A DNA stretch of 64,000 nt, taken from contig VFFS01000045.1 in the NCBI GenBank assembly GCA_009392815.1, positions 26,293 to 90,292 on the forward strand, in the 5' to 3' direction. Below, piece by piece: positions 56,190-64,000 of this stretch. This stretch comes from SAR202 cluster bacterium (GTDB lineage Bacteria > Chloroflexota > Dehalococcoidia > Lucifugimonadales > UBA826). Positions within the stretch are counted from its first letter, which is position 1. Each line of letters opens with the position of its first letter. The translations under genes and the position numbers were made by a program. Below the pieces are notes generated by a model, which saw nothing but the letters and a program-made list of their open reading frames with translations, did no database searches and was not told the DNA's origin.

Positions 56190-57290
56190 TTATTCAGCGG
56201 TTCCGTTATAGCCTTTGTGTAGTAGATCCCAATCTATTTCGTATCCCAGTCCTGGCTTGTTTGGAGCATGGACATATCCCCCATCGAATTGTATGTCCTC
56301 AGCAAGTCCAAACATGTTCGCACCAGTGCAAGGAAAAAATTCGAAAAACTCACAGTTTGGGACAGCCATTGTTATATGCAGATTAGCAACATTGTTTAAG
56401 GAATTACCACCATGATGTATTTCACATTTCATGTTGAATCCCTCGGCAAGATGACAGAGCCTAATCATTGGGGTAATACCACCGGTAACTGCAACATCAC
56501 CACGAAGTATGTCTGTTGCGTATTGAGTAATCCACTGAGTCATACCATAGTATCGCCCTGGAGCATATTCCGTTGACATTATCGGTATATCCAGCTTCTG
56601 ATGAAGCTTGACGTAATTATATAAATCTTCCTCTACTAACGGATCCTCGTACCAGTAGAAATTAAGATCCTCTATAGCTCTACCTACCCGCATTGCATCC
56701 TCGTATTGGTAAGCCCACATAGAATCCAACATCAGTTTCATGTCGTCGCCAACAGCATCACGAACTGCCTTCGATATCTCAATGTCATACATCGGGTTCC
56801 CATGAGGATGAATCTTATGAGCGGTCCAACCCATCTCCTTGAATCTTATTGCTTCCTCCGCATATTCTTCCTTGGTTTCATGATACGCGGTGCTCGAATA
56901 TACGGGCACGGTTTCTTTACAGGTCCCAAGAAGTCTATGAATCGGCTGATTCGCGATCTTCCCATTTATGTCCCAGAGGCAGATATCTATCGCTCCAATC
57001 ACGTATGTTGAAACAGACCTATTCATCTTCCATAGATCCCACCAAATAGAACCTATGTCTTGAGGATTGCGACCCATAATAATGGGCTTGATAAATTCGA
57101 TAAGACCCGGCGCAAAATGATTTGCTCCCACCCTTGATGATCCTAAAAATGCGTTGCCCGAAACACCTTCATCTGTTTCTATCGTCACTACACCGAGCTG
57201 CTGTGTTTTACCAAAAGTGGTACCAACACCAGTTTTCCAAACTTCTGTTTCCCAATCAAACATGTCTACTTTAACGTTCGTAATTTTCAT
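56190..57290 (-). CDS. Mandelate racemase/enolase-superfamily protein (copy 2)
   Basis: 366 residues. Barrel motifs are HKIHPHG (Lys-x-His, about 150-156), MLDSM (Asp), YWYEDP (Glu), MSTEYAPG (Glu) and EIHHGG (His, about 295). The chemistry differs from copy 1 (KIKIG), so this is a different subfamily rather than a duplicate. Likely a sugar-acid or lactone-processing enzyme. It starts about 98 bases after the amidase gene ends. Confidence 0.9.
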   Translation of the reverse strand: MKITNVKVDMFDWETEVWKTGVGTTFGKTQQLGVVTIETDEGVSGNAFLGSSRVGANHFAPGLIEFIKPIIMGRNPQDIGSIWWDLWKMNRSVSTYVIGAIDICLWDINGKIANQPIHRLLGTCKETVPVYSSTAYHETKEEYAEEAIRFKEMGWTAHKIHPHGNPMYDIEISKAVRDAVGDDMKLMLDSMWAYQYEDAMRVGRAIEDLNFYWYEDPLVEEDLYNYVKLHQKLDIPIMSTEYAPGRYYGMTQWITQYATDILRGDVAVTGGITPMIRLCHLAEGFNMKCEIHHGGNSLNNVANLHITMAVPNCEFFEFFPCTGANMFGLAEDIQFDGGYVHAPNKPGLGYEIDWDLLHKGYNGTAE

Positions 57291-57388
57291 AAGAATCCTC
57301 TTTCAAGCCGAATGTAAAACACTTCTCTGCAGCCATCTGTACATCAGCATACCCGAATTCCCAACGGAATGAAGGTATGTCAGTCGCT

Positions 57389-58819
57389 CTAGTCACAAAC
57401 GGCTGGCATCTCCTTCCAGAAACCCGTAGCCCGCTCAAAAGCTTTTGCCAGCTGAAGAACTCCAAAATCATCTCTATAGCGACCAACTATTTGTATACCT
57501 ACAGGTAACCCATCAGGCGTAAACCCACATGGGACTGAAATAGCGGGATGACCAGTAGCCGTTATGTAATAACAAGATTTCATCCAAGATATAAAATTTT
57601 CCATCTCTATACCATTAATTTCTGTGACCCAACGTTGTTCAACATTGAACGGAGGTCGTTGACTAACAGGGCATATCAAGAATTCATACTCATCCATAAA
57701 GGTATGCATTCGTTGAAATAATTCCATCCTTTTTGCTTCAGCCCAACCCACTTGGGGTCCAGTCAAATTCACACCTTGCTCTATATCCCATACCATGGTG
57801 TCTTTAAGCTTGTCCCGGTTGTTTCTTAGATGTTCCCCTTGACTTATTTCTCTTCCCCAACCCCTCCATATCAAGAAAAGTTCATCAGCATCGGTGAAAT
57901 CTGGGTCCGCCTCAAAAACGTTACATCCTAATTCTCCAAAAATATGTCTCTGAGATTCCAACACGGCACTGGTACTTGGATCAACTGGAAGTCCTCCAAG
58001 AGAAGGACTCCATGCTATATTCACACCTTTGAAGTCTCTTTCAAGTGGTTCCAAAAACCTCTCACCTGACTCGGTAATCGAAATCGGCACACGGGAATCC
58101 TCACCTGCGATAGCAGATAAAAGAAGGGCACAGTCATCTATGTTTCTTGCCATAGGTCCCTGCACCGAAATAGGACCCCAACCCACTTTGGATGGAAACG
58201 TTGGAACTCTACCTGGTGAAGGCCTAAAGCCAATCACATTACAAAAATTGGCAGGATTCCTAAGAGAGCCTCCAGTATCACTCCCATCAGCTATGGGTAA
58301 CATTCGAGTAGCCAGTGCTACAGCCGCACCTCCGCTGCTACCTCCACAGGTTTTGGATGTGTCGTATGGATTAAGAGTTTCACCAAACACTTCGTTGAAG
58401 GTCTGAGACCCAGCCCCGAATTCCGGAGTATTGGTTTTACCAATAGTGATTGCTCCAGCTTGCTGAATACGTTCCACAATCAAAGCACTATAATCTGGTA
58501 CAAAATCAGCGTATAGGGGGGATCCGTAGGTGGTACGTATACCTTTAGTTGGAACCAGATCTTTATGGGCCACTGGAAGTCCCCCAAGCACACCGAGTTG
58601 ATCGCCTTTGGCAATTGCCTTATCCACTTGTTCGGCCCCTTCGATTCCCAACTCAGGCCGCAAAGTAACTATCGCGTTAACTTTTGGATTCACTCTGGCG
58701 ATATGGTCCAGATGAGCCTCCATCAATTCTTTAGCAGAAATATGTTTGTCTTTTATCAAAGAAACCATTTCCACGGCTGTCTTGTTTACAAGCTCGTCTA
58801 CGCGTTGTCTATTTGTCAT
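57389..58819 (-). CDS. Amidase-signature hydrolase
   Basis: 476 residues. The Ser-cisSer-Lys triad is visible: Lys in GLPVAHKDLVPTKG (about 80-93), cis-Ser in GGSSGGAAVALATR (about 158-171), nucleophile Ser in GSDTGGSLRNPA (about 178-189). GatA-like in size, but there are no gatB/gatC neighbours, so it is probably a catabolic amidase. AGGAAA before the ATG. It lies downstream of an MFS gene, 20 bases apart. Confidence 0.92.
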   Translation of the reverse strand: MTNRQRVDELVNKTAVEMVSLIKDKHISAKELMEAHLDHIARVNPKVNAIVTLRPELGIEGAEQVDKAIAKGDQLGVLGGLPVAHKDLVPTKGIRTTYGSPLYADFVPDYSALIVERIQQAGAITIGKTNTPEFGAGSQTFNEVFGETLNPYDTSKTCGGSSGGAAVALATRMLPIADGSDTGGSLRNPANFCNVIGFRPSPGRVPTFPSKVGWGPISVQGPMARNIDDCALLLSAIAGEDSRVPISITESGERFLEPLERDFKGVNIAWSPSLGGLPVDPSTSAVLESQRHIFGELGCNVFEADPDFTDADELFLIWRGWGREISQGEHLRNNRDKLKDTMVWDIEQGVNLTGPQVGWAEAKRMELFQRMHTFMDEYEFLICPVSQRPPFNVEQRWVTEINGIEMENFISWMKSCYYITATGHPAISVPCGFTPDGLPVGIQIVGRYRDDFGVLQLAKAFERATGFWKEMPAVCD

Positions 58820-58839
58820 TTTCCTAGGCCTTCCCTACA

Positions 58840-60168
58840 TTAATCTGCTGAATTGGAAGCAGACATCCTATTAAAATCTTCCTCGGATTTTTGCCAGTCC
58901 GGTATAAGAAGCTTGGCCGGGTTCTCCAGTAATACGATGCTAACAGCACCACCGATACTAGCAACGATCGAAACAACCAAGGCCCAGTTATAATTCCCGA
59001 ATATGTCATAAACGGGCCCCCCTACCCATCCACCCAAAGCCATTCCAATACCTGCCCCTAACATCTGAAATCCGTGGGCTCCACCCATAGGAGCATGTCC
59101 AAAATATTTTCTGTTCAGAATTGGAAATCCACCTGTCTCTCCCCCATATCCGATACCAAAAGTAACGGCAAATAAATAAAATGCCATCTGTACATCTCCC
59201 CAAAACAGGAATATCACAGGGGCTCCCTGCAAAACATAAAAGATGGTCATAACGCTTCTGACGCCATATCTCTCACAAAGAACCGGAGTAGTCAGCCTTG
59301 TTAGTATGCTGACCCCCGACATTAGAGTAAAAATCATCGAGGCCCTGACCAAAGTCATTCCGCTGTCAGTAGCCATAGGTATAATCCAGATGAGTATTAC
59401 TGCATGACCTACACATCCCAAAAAATGAATAGAACTTAGATTCCAGTAGGCAGCAGTTCGTTTCATGTGACCCTTGAATTCATTAAGAAGCTCAAGCGGC
59501 GGAGCTTTTTCACTTAAAGGAGGGTCCCCTTCGAGCGTGCCGTAGGCTACAAGAGACTTATCCGCAGGCCTGTTCCTGAAAACGAATATCATAATCAGCA
59601 TTAATAAAGTCGAGATAACTCCTATATATATAAAGGAATTTTGCCATCCAATTTCCTCTACCATGAATGCAACCAATGGAGTAGCAAGGGCGGGACCTAA
59701 GCCCCAAGAAGCCATAATGAGTCCCATAGCTAACCCAAGATGTCTACGAAACCAAATCATTGCCGCGGGAATCAATGGAACAAGAAATATGGCTTGTGCA
59801 ACACCCAGCACTACCCCATAGGTAACCCAGAAGTGCCAGTATTCTTTGACGAATGCTGTCGCCAGCATTCCAACGAAAAACAAACCAACCCCTGCTAGCA
59901 TCGCCTTCTTAGCCCCGTATCTGTCGCCCAGATTCCCAGCCCATGGAGAAACTACAGCAGTAACTATGCTGCATATGGCATAGGTAGTGCTTATATTCCC
60001 TTGACTCCAACCAAACTGTTCTTCCAATGGGTCAACGAAAGCGCCAAAAGACATTCTGATAGATGTTCCAACTATCTGCATTCCTGCAATGATAATAACG
60101 ATCACCCAAGCGTAATGCTTGTAGAAAGTTCTATTCCCGTCGGATTGGCCCGCAGTTATTTGACTCAA
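58840..60168 (-). CDS. MFS transporter, MCT/OFA type
   Basis: 442 residues, 12 helices. VDPLEEQFGWSQGNIST, loop GDRYGAKKAMLAG, GVAQAIFLVPLIPAAMIWF and GWQNSFIYIGVI are typical of the MCT/OFA branch. TTG start, with AAAGG nine bases upstream. Probably imports a carboxylate that the amidase (next gene) or its neighbours then process. Confidence 0.88.
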   Translation of the reverse strand: MSQITAGQSDGNRTFYKHYAWVIVIIIAGMQIVGTSIRMSFGAFVDPLEEQFGWSQGNISTTYAICSIVTAVVSPWAGNLGDRYGAKKAMLAGVGLFFVGMLATAFVKEYWHFWVTYGVVLGVAQAIFLVPLIPAAMIWFRRHLGLAMGLIMASWGLGPALATPLVAFMVEEIGWQNSFIYIGVISTLLMLIMIFVFRNRPADKSLVAYGTLEGDPPLSEKAPPLELLNEFKGHMKRTAAYWNLSSIHFLGCVGHAVILIWIIPMATDSGMTLVRASMIFTLMSGVSILTRLTTPVLCERYGVRSVMTIFYVLQGAPVIFLFWGDVQMAFYLFAVTFGIGYGGETGGFPILNRKYFGHAPMGGAHGFQMLGAGIGMALGGWVGGPVYDIFGNYNWALVVSIVASIGGAVSIVLLENPAKLLIPDWQKSEEDFNRMSASNSAD

Positions 60169-60191
60169 ACCATTTTACCTTTACCTAAACC

Positions 60192-60395
60192 TCAATGAAG
60201 GGGACATGCCCACAAAGCAGCTTGCTCCCAGCGCTGTTTATCAACCGAACCACCGATATTGTTAGATCTATCCTCTATCTGTGACGTGGCTGCGGCGGCT
60301 GAAATATAGACGAAAAGCACCAAACTAACGATGACAACCACCAAAAACTGGAGTGGTACCACACGGGTCTGAGATCCATTTTTAGATGCAGAAAT
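60192..60395 (-). CDS. Small single-span membrane protein, candidate ATT start
   Basis: 67-residue frame too short and without ATG for ordinary callers. One hydrophobic segment (residues 15-31, LQFLVVVIVSLVLFVYI), then an acidic and Asn/Gln-rich outer part. The first codon after the upstream TAA that fits a ribosome site is ATT at 60393-60395, 7 bases after AAGGAG (60403-60408). A GTG eleven codons in has no site. It sits directly before the MFS gene, so it may be a small subunit or regulator. Could still be chance. Confidence 0.45.
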   Translation of the reverse strand: MSASKNGSQTRVVPLQFLVVVIVSLVLFVYISAAAATSQIEDRSNNIGGSVDKQRWEQAALWACPLH

Positions 60396-60629
60396 ATTGC
60401 TGCTCCTTGTCGCACATGCCCCAAATTATAGTAAGTCTTTAGGAAAATGTCTGCATGAAAGTTAGCTATGTATCTAAATCGCTAAGTATCGGAGATGCTG
60501 AATATATGTGAAAAAGTATGAATCATTGTCTGCTTTTGATACCCTTGCGAAACTCACAAAATAGTGAGGGTTAATATGTCAAGTTCGAAGCAGTTAACCG
60601 GAAAACAATAGCTAGGGGAGTTAAAAATA

Positions 60630-61418
60630 ATGAGAGCAAACTCTATACGGGAAAAATTAAATTCAGACACACCAACACTTAGCACCCACATACACAGTGT
60701 TTGGCCATCTGAGATAGAAGCCCTTGGACATACAGGAATTTATGACTACGTGGAATTTGTAGCGGAGTATGGTCCATCCGACTTACACGACCTCGACAAT
60801 ATGGTTAGGGCAGCAGAGCTTCATAACCTAGGATCAATGTTCAAGATTGATCAAAGCCTTATGCCGTTTTTAGCCCAGAGGGGAATAGGAGCAGGATTCG
60901 AAAGTATTCTTTTCACGGATGTGAGAAGTATTGAGGAAGTAAGAGACTGTATTAAGGCCGCAAGAGCGGATCACCCGGACCAAGGTGGCTTGTACGGAGT
61001 AGCAACAAGAAGAAATTCCTATATGGGATACGGAGGATCACCCGAGTACGTAGACGCACTGGGTGACGTCGTTCTAGCATTCATGATTGAGAAGAAAGGT
61101 GCTGTGGATAACCTCGAAGAAATATTGTCGGAACCAGGGGTTGAGATGACACAGTGGGGGGGAGCAGACTACTCAATGAACGTTGGAAAACCCAGACAAA
61201 TGAATGACCCAGAGGTTGCAGAAGCAAAAAAGAAGACCTTTGAAGTTTCTCTCAAAATGGGGGTTCCACCACGTGCAGAAATTCAGTCAGCTGATGAAAT
61301 GAAGGAATACCTTGACATGGGTGTCAGGCATTTCTCTCTAGGAACAGACATAACGATTCTATATTCCTATTGGAAGAATGAGGGCGAAAAAGTTCTAAGA
61401 GCAATGGAAGGCGAATAA
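60630..61418 (+). CDS. HpcH/HpaI-family aldolase
   Basis: 262 residues, TIM-barrel class II pyruvate aldolase-like. IHSVWPSEIEALGHTGIYDYVEF is the start, EYG-SDLHDLDN and FESILFTDVRSIEEVRDCI follow, and HFSLGTDITILYSYW is near the end. Such enzymes cleave 2-keto-3-deoxy sugar acids or 4-hydroxy-2-oxo acids to pyruvate and an aldehyde. GGGGAG before the ATG. First gene of a four-gene plus-strand operon (aldolase, SDR, dienelactone hydrolase, DUF6295). Confidence 0.9.
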   Translation: MRANSIREKLNSDTPTLSTHIHSVWPSEIEALGHTGIYDYVEFVAEYGPSDLHDLDNMVRAAELHNLGSMFKIDQSLMPFLAQRGIGAGFESILFTDVRSIEEVRDCIKAARADHPDQGGLYGVATRRNSYMGYGGSPEYVDALGDVVLAFMIEKKGAVDNLEEILSEPGVEMTQWGGADYSMNVGKPRQMNDPEVAEAKKKTFEVSLKMGVPPRAEIQSADEMKEYLDMGVRHFSLGTDITILYSYWKNEGEKVLRAMEGE

Positions 61419-61439
61419 GAGAAACACGGAGTTGGCAGT

Positions 61440-62234
61440 ATGGATCTCGATCTTTGCGGAAAACGTGCCGTTATTACAGGCGGCAGCAGGGGAATAGGAA
61501 AATCAATCGCAATAGTTCTGGCAACTGAGGGAGTGGAGATTGCTATATGTGGTCGGAATAAGGATTCTTTGGATCAAGCTTCCGCGGATATTTTAAATGA
61601 AACGGGCAAATCCATACTGACAGTAGTGGCAGATACAACAGACACCGCGTCAGTAGAATCATTTATATCGGCCGCCGCTGACCACCTTGGTGGAATAGAC
61701 ATATTAGTTAACAATGCGGCAGCCCCAGGTGGCCTAGTAATGGGTCCATTAAATACTGCCGACCCTGACGAATTACTTGCAGACATTGACACAAAAGTAG
61801 TTGGCTACATGAGAGTAGCCAAGGCCGCTGAACCTTTTCTAAAAGAGGGGGGCTGGGGAAGGATAATAAATATCGGGGGCCTTGCAGCCCGTAGTGGAGG
61901 CGCTATAAGCGGAATGAGAAACCTGGCGCTAAGTCACTTCACGAAAACGCTATCAAACGAGTTAGGGCCACAGGGAGTAAATGTAAATATCATCCATCCG
62001 GGCGCTACCAGAACAGAGAGAACAGACCCGATGAATCAAGCACAGGCTAAGGAGAAAAACGTTTCAATTAAAGAGGTGGAGGAAGCTGCCAGTGCTGGGA
62101 TAGATATAAGAAGGATAGTGGAGTCTGAGGAAGTAGCATTTCTGGCGGCTTTCCTCGCTTCACCAAAAGCTTCAGCGATAACAGGGGAGTCAATCGCTGC
62201 AGGCGGCGGCGCTGGATCTGCAGTTTTCCAATAG
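61440..62234 (+). CDS. SDR-fold protein lacking the usual catalytic Tyr/Lys
   Basis: 264 residues. Cofactor loop GGSRGIGKSIAI, then NNAAAPGG, and C-terminal GESIAAGGGA fit an SDR. At the active site, where YxxxK is expected before FTKTL, the chain reads SGMRNLALSHFTK, so by alignment Ser takes the Tyr place and Asn the Lys place. A family of such 'RN' SDRs exists in memory, with unclear chemistry. 21 bases after the aldolase gene. Confidence 0.88.
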   Translation: MDLDLCGKRAVITGGSRGIGKSIAIVLATEGVEIAICGRNKDSLDQASADILNETGKSILTVVADTTDTASVESFISAAADHLGGIDILVNNAAAPGGLVMGPLNTADPDELLADIDTKVVGYMRVAKAAEPFLKEGGWGRIINIGGLAARSGGAISGMRNLALSHFTKTLSNELGPQGVNVNIIHPGATRTERTDPMNQAQAKEKNVSIKEVEEAASAGIDIRRIVESEEVAFLAAFLASPKASAITGESIAAGGGAGSAVFQ

Positions 62235-62264
62235 AACCATAAATACCGTACAGGAGAATTTAAC

Positions 62265-63020
62265 ATGTATACGACTGATCAATACGAAGGAATGATCGCA
62301 GAAACAATCACCATAAGCGGGACAAATGGTGACGCAATCAACACATATTTTGCGAGGCCTATGGGCCCTGGCCCATTTCCTGCAGTAGTTCTTGCCCATC
62401 ATTTACCAGGATGGGATGAACTATACCGTGAATTTACTCGTAGACTTGCCCATCACGGATATCTAGCTATTTCCCCAGACCTATATTGCAGAGAAGCACA
62501 CGGTACACCTGAAGATGTCGCTGCTGCTGTAAGAGCGGATGGGGGAGTTTCAGATGACCAAGTCATGGGAGATCTGGAGGCCGCGGCAAAATATGTTCGT
62601 TCACTACCCAGTTCTAATGGTAAGGTCGCAGCCTTTGGAACCTGTTCCGGGGGAAGGCATGTGTTCCTAGCAGGTTGCAGATTAGACTGCTTTGACGCGA
62701 TAGTAGAATGCTGGGGTGGGAATGTGATCATGTCTGATGACCAGCTTACCGATAAACAACCAATCTCACCAAATTCGTACACTCAAGATCTAAACGTACC
62801 ACTGCTAGGATTGTTTGGCGATCTAGACCAAAGCCCAACTCCAGAACAAGTTAATCAGCACGAAAAGGAATTAGAAGCAGCGGGAAAAGATATTGAATTT
62901 CATAGGTACCCAGAGGCAGGGCATGGATTTTTTTATTTTGATCGCCCAATCTATCATCAAAGTTCTGCGGTGGACGGATGGGACAAAATGTTCAATTTCT
63001 TAGGAAAGCAATTAGGTTAA
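62265..63020 (+). CDS. Dienelactone hydrolase family protein
   Basis: 251 residues, alpha/beta hydrolase. The nucleophile is Cys in AFGTCSGGRH (about 123-132), with Asp in FGDLDQSPTP and His in EAGHGFFYF (about 225-233). AGGAGAATTTAAC gives a good ribosome site. It would open lactones or cleave a related ester. In an operon with an aldolase, a lactone-to-aldehyde route is sensible. Confidence 0.9.
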   Translation: MYTTDQYEGMIAETITISGTNGDAINTYFARPMGPGPFPAVVLAHHLPGWDELYREFTRRLAHHGYLAISPDLYCREAHGTPEDVAAAVRADGGVSDDQVMGDLEAAAKYVRSLPSSNGKVAAFGTCSGGRHVFLAGCRLDCFDAIVECWGGNVIMSDDQLTDKQPISPNSYTQDLNVPLLGLFGDLDQSPTPEQVNQHEKELEAAGKDIEFHRYPEAGHGFFYFDRPIYHQSSAVDGWDKMFNFLGKQLG

Positions 63021-63038
63021 AAGAAGGGGGAAACATAC

Positions 63039-63317
63039 ATGTGCACAATGATATGTGAGAAAGCCGATATGGAAGGAAGTGCCAAAGGCAGAGAAGGTTG
63101 GTTTCCACTTAAGAATGCAAATGTCTCATATGACCATCCATTCAACGCGCCGTGGGAATATGCTGTCAATATAGACTTTGTGAACGAAGATAGAGGAGTT
63201 GGAGCAAGAGTCGCTGTCGAGCTCAGTCCTGAGTCTGCCAAATTGCTCGCAGATTCCATAATGAAAGCCTTAGAACGTGGCGAAGCCGATCCCCAGATTC
63301 AAATATCTGTTCTATAG
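63039..63317 (+). CDS. DUF6295-family protein
   Basis: 92 residues. The opening MCTMICEKA and the YDHPFNAPWEYAVNIDFVNE block match what I remember of DUF6295, a small family of unknown function. The two cysteines within the first six residues and the conserved His could bind a metal. It follows the hydrolase by 18 bases and ends the operon. Confidence 0.8.
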   Translation: MCTMICEKADMEGSAKGREGWFPLKNANVSYDHPFNAPWEYAVNIDFVNEDRGVGARVAVELSPESAKLLADSIMKALERGEADPQIQISVL

Positions 63318-63359
63318 GTGTCCCAACTCACTACTGATGACATGATAGATTCACATCCT

Positions 63360-63407
63360 GTCTAGGCCTAAAGTCCTATATCCTAGGATCGTACTGTAGG
63401 CCTAGAC
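63360..63407. terminator. Long inverted repeat between convergent genes
   Basis: GTCTAGGCCTA (63360-63370) and TAGGCCTAGAC (63397-63407) are perfect 11-base arms, 26 bases apart. The loop holds another palindrome, ATCCTAGGAT. It lies between the ends of the DUF6295 and DUF454 genes and overlaps the latter's last codons. It may end both transcripts, though no clear U-run is present. Confidence 0.5.
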
Positions 63408-63769
63408 AAAATATACCAAGTTCCGACAATTGCTAGGAACACAACTGCGCCCTTAAACAGATAAAAAAGCGCGTCATAGTCAGTGAGAAATACTGATATT
63501 GCACTAAAAATCCAAATGCAACTTATTGAAATAAGTTTCGCCCTCAGAGGCATTCCACCAGTCTCCAAAAATCTCTTGACCGGTTTTCCAAATATCCGAT
63601 GCTCCGTAACCCAACGATACATACGGTCGTTAGACCTGACAAAACATCCCGCTGAAAGAATCAGAAAAATCGTACCAGGAAGACCAGGAAGAACATAACC
63701 AGCTATTCCAAGGCCAAGAAATATGAAACCTGCAACATATAGTAAGTAAACCTTTATTCTATTAATCAT
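63383..63769 (-). CDS. DUF454 (YbaN-like) inner-membrane protein
   Basis: 128 residues, about three or four helices. LGIAGYVLPGLPGTIFLILSAGCF and HRIFGKPVKRFLETG are the recognisable family parts. Function unknown. Confidence 0.88.
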   Translation of the reverse strand: MINRIKVYLLYVAGFIFLGLGIAGYVLPGLPGTIFLILSAGCFVRSNDRMYRWVTEHRIFGKPVKRFLETGGMPLRAKLISISCIWIFSAISVFLTDYDALFYLFKGAVVFLAIVGTWYILSRPTVRS

Positions 63770-63894
63770 CTGCTAATGTATATCTTTTAAAGAGTAATTT
63801 GGTCTAAAGTCACAAAGTTCAATGATACAACTTTAATTTGGAAGTCGTCGCTTCCCATATTGAAACTCACTCACAAAATTAAAGCAGGTAAAGA

Positions 63895-64000
63895 ATGTCG
63901 AAAAATAGATTAGAAGGAAAGGTAGCAGTCATTACAGGTGGTACCTCTGGCATGGGACGCGCTGCAGCAGAACTGTTCGCCAGTGAGGGAGCCAAAGTCG
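63895..64000 (+). CDS. SDR-family oxidoreductase, 5' end only
   Basis: 35 codons visible before the window edge, beginning with ATG at 63895. The text LEGKVAVITGGTSGMGRAAA is the SDR cofactor loop. It lies divergent from the DUF454 gene. GCAGGTAAAG before the start is a weak ribosome site. The rest lies outside. Confidence 0.85.
   Translation, partial: MSKNRLEGKVAVITGGTSGMGRAAAELFASEGAKV

Noticed and set aside
1..64000. CRISPR arrays, tRNA, rRNA, insertion sequences, prophage
   Set aside because: No regularly spaced repeats, cloverleaf-like sequence, transposase or phage gene seen in any intergenic stretch or reading frame.

Overview
The window looks like a compact, moderately AT-rich bacterial chromosome with no tRNA, rRNA, phage, insertion sequence or CRISPR in it. 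Gene content fits the Chloroflexota, most likely a Dehalococcoidia-related marine lineage of the SAR202 type. The clues are an LppX/LprG-type lipoprotein paired with an MFS exporter, a cytoplasmic reductive-dehalogenase-like iron-sulfur enzyme, several enolase-superfamily and MFS paralogues, a luciferase-like flavoenzyme, a DUF6295 protein, a Gram-positive type LexA box and giant FtsX-like permeases. The taxonomic placement is an inference from gene content, not a database result.

Layout. 1-5 kb: the 3' end of a ccmC gene, ilvD, an RdhA-like Fe-S protein with a small partner, and rsmG. 5.3-9.7 kb: a secreted cell-surface protein closed by a strong terminator, then the lipoprotein/MFS pair and a short-chain dehydrogenase. 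9.7-13.9 kb, minus strand: a housekeeping run rpsF-ssb-rpsR-foldase-hom that ends in a gene whose catalytic cysteine codon is replaced by TGA followed by a SECIS-like hairpin (candidate selenoprotein of the ArsC/Spx fold). 14-19.2 kb, plus strand: TPP enzyme, thyX, FAH hydrolase, phosphotriesterase-like hydrolase and VOC protein. 19.2-27.3 kb, mainly minus: aroH, trpA, CPBP protease, MBL hydrolase, a TPR protein, two Dpm1/ALG5-like glycosyltransferases, lysC and thrB. 27.4-41.7 kb: mutS2, an RND exporter, fmt, two giant FtsX-like permeases and an orphan protein. 41.8-46.6 kb: an SOS mutagenesis pair imuB-dnaE2 with a LexA box inside its promoter. 46.7-64 kb: a catabolic and transport island (NHL protein, two mandelate-racemase-like enzymes, four transporters, flavin monooxygenase, sulfatase, amidase, aldolase, two SDRs, dienelactone hydrolase).

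How the parts work together. ilvD, hom, lysC, thrB, trpA and aroH supply branched-chain, aspartate-family and aromatic amino acids, but they are scattered rather than clustered. The last 17 kb reads as uptake and breakdown of varied dissolved organics: exporters or importers, a sulfatase, an amidase, sugar-acid dehydratase-like enzymes and an aldolase. Gene packing is tight. Convergent neighbours often overlap at their stop codons, three times through a shared CTAG, and several starts are TTG or possibly ATT.

The observations most worth following up are the candidate selenoprotein missed by ordinary gene calling (9739-10092), the LprG/Rv1410c-like lipid export pair outside mycobacteria (6595-8865), the LexA-controlled and apparently leaderless imuB-dnaE2 operon, and the RdhA-like protein.
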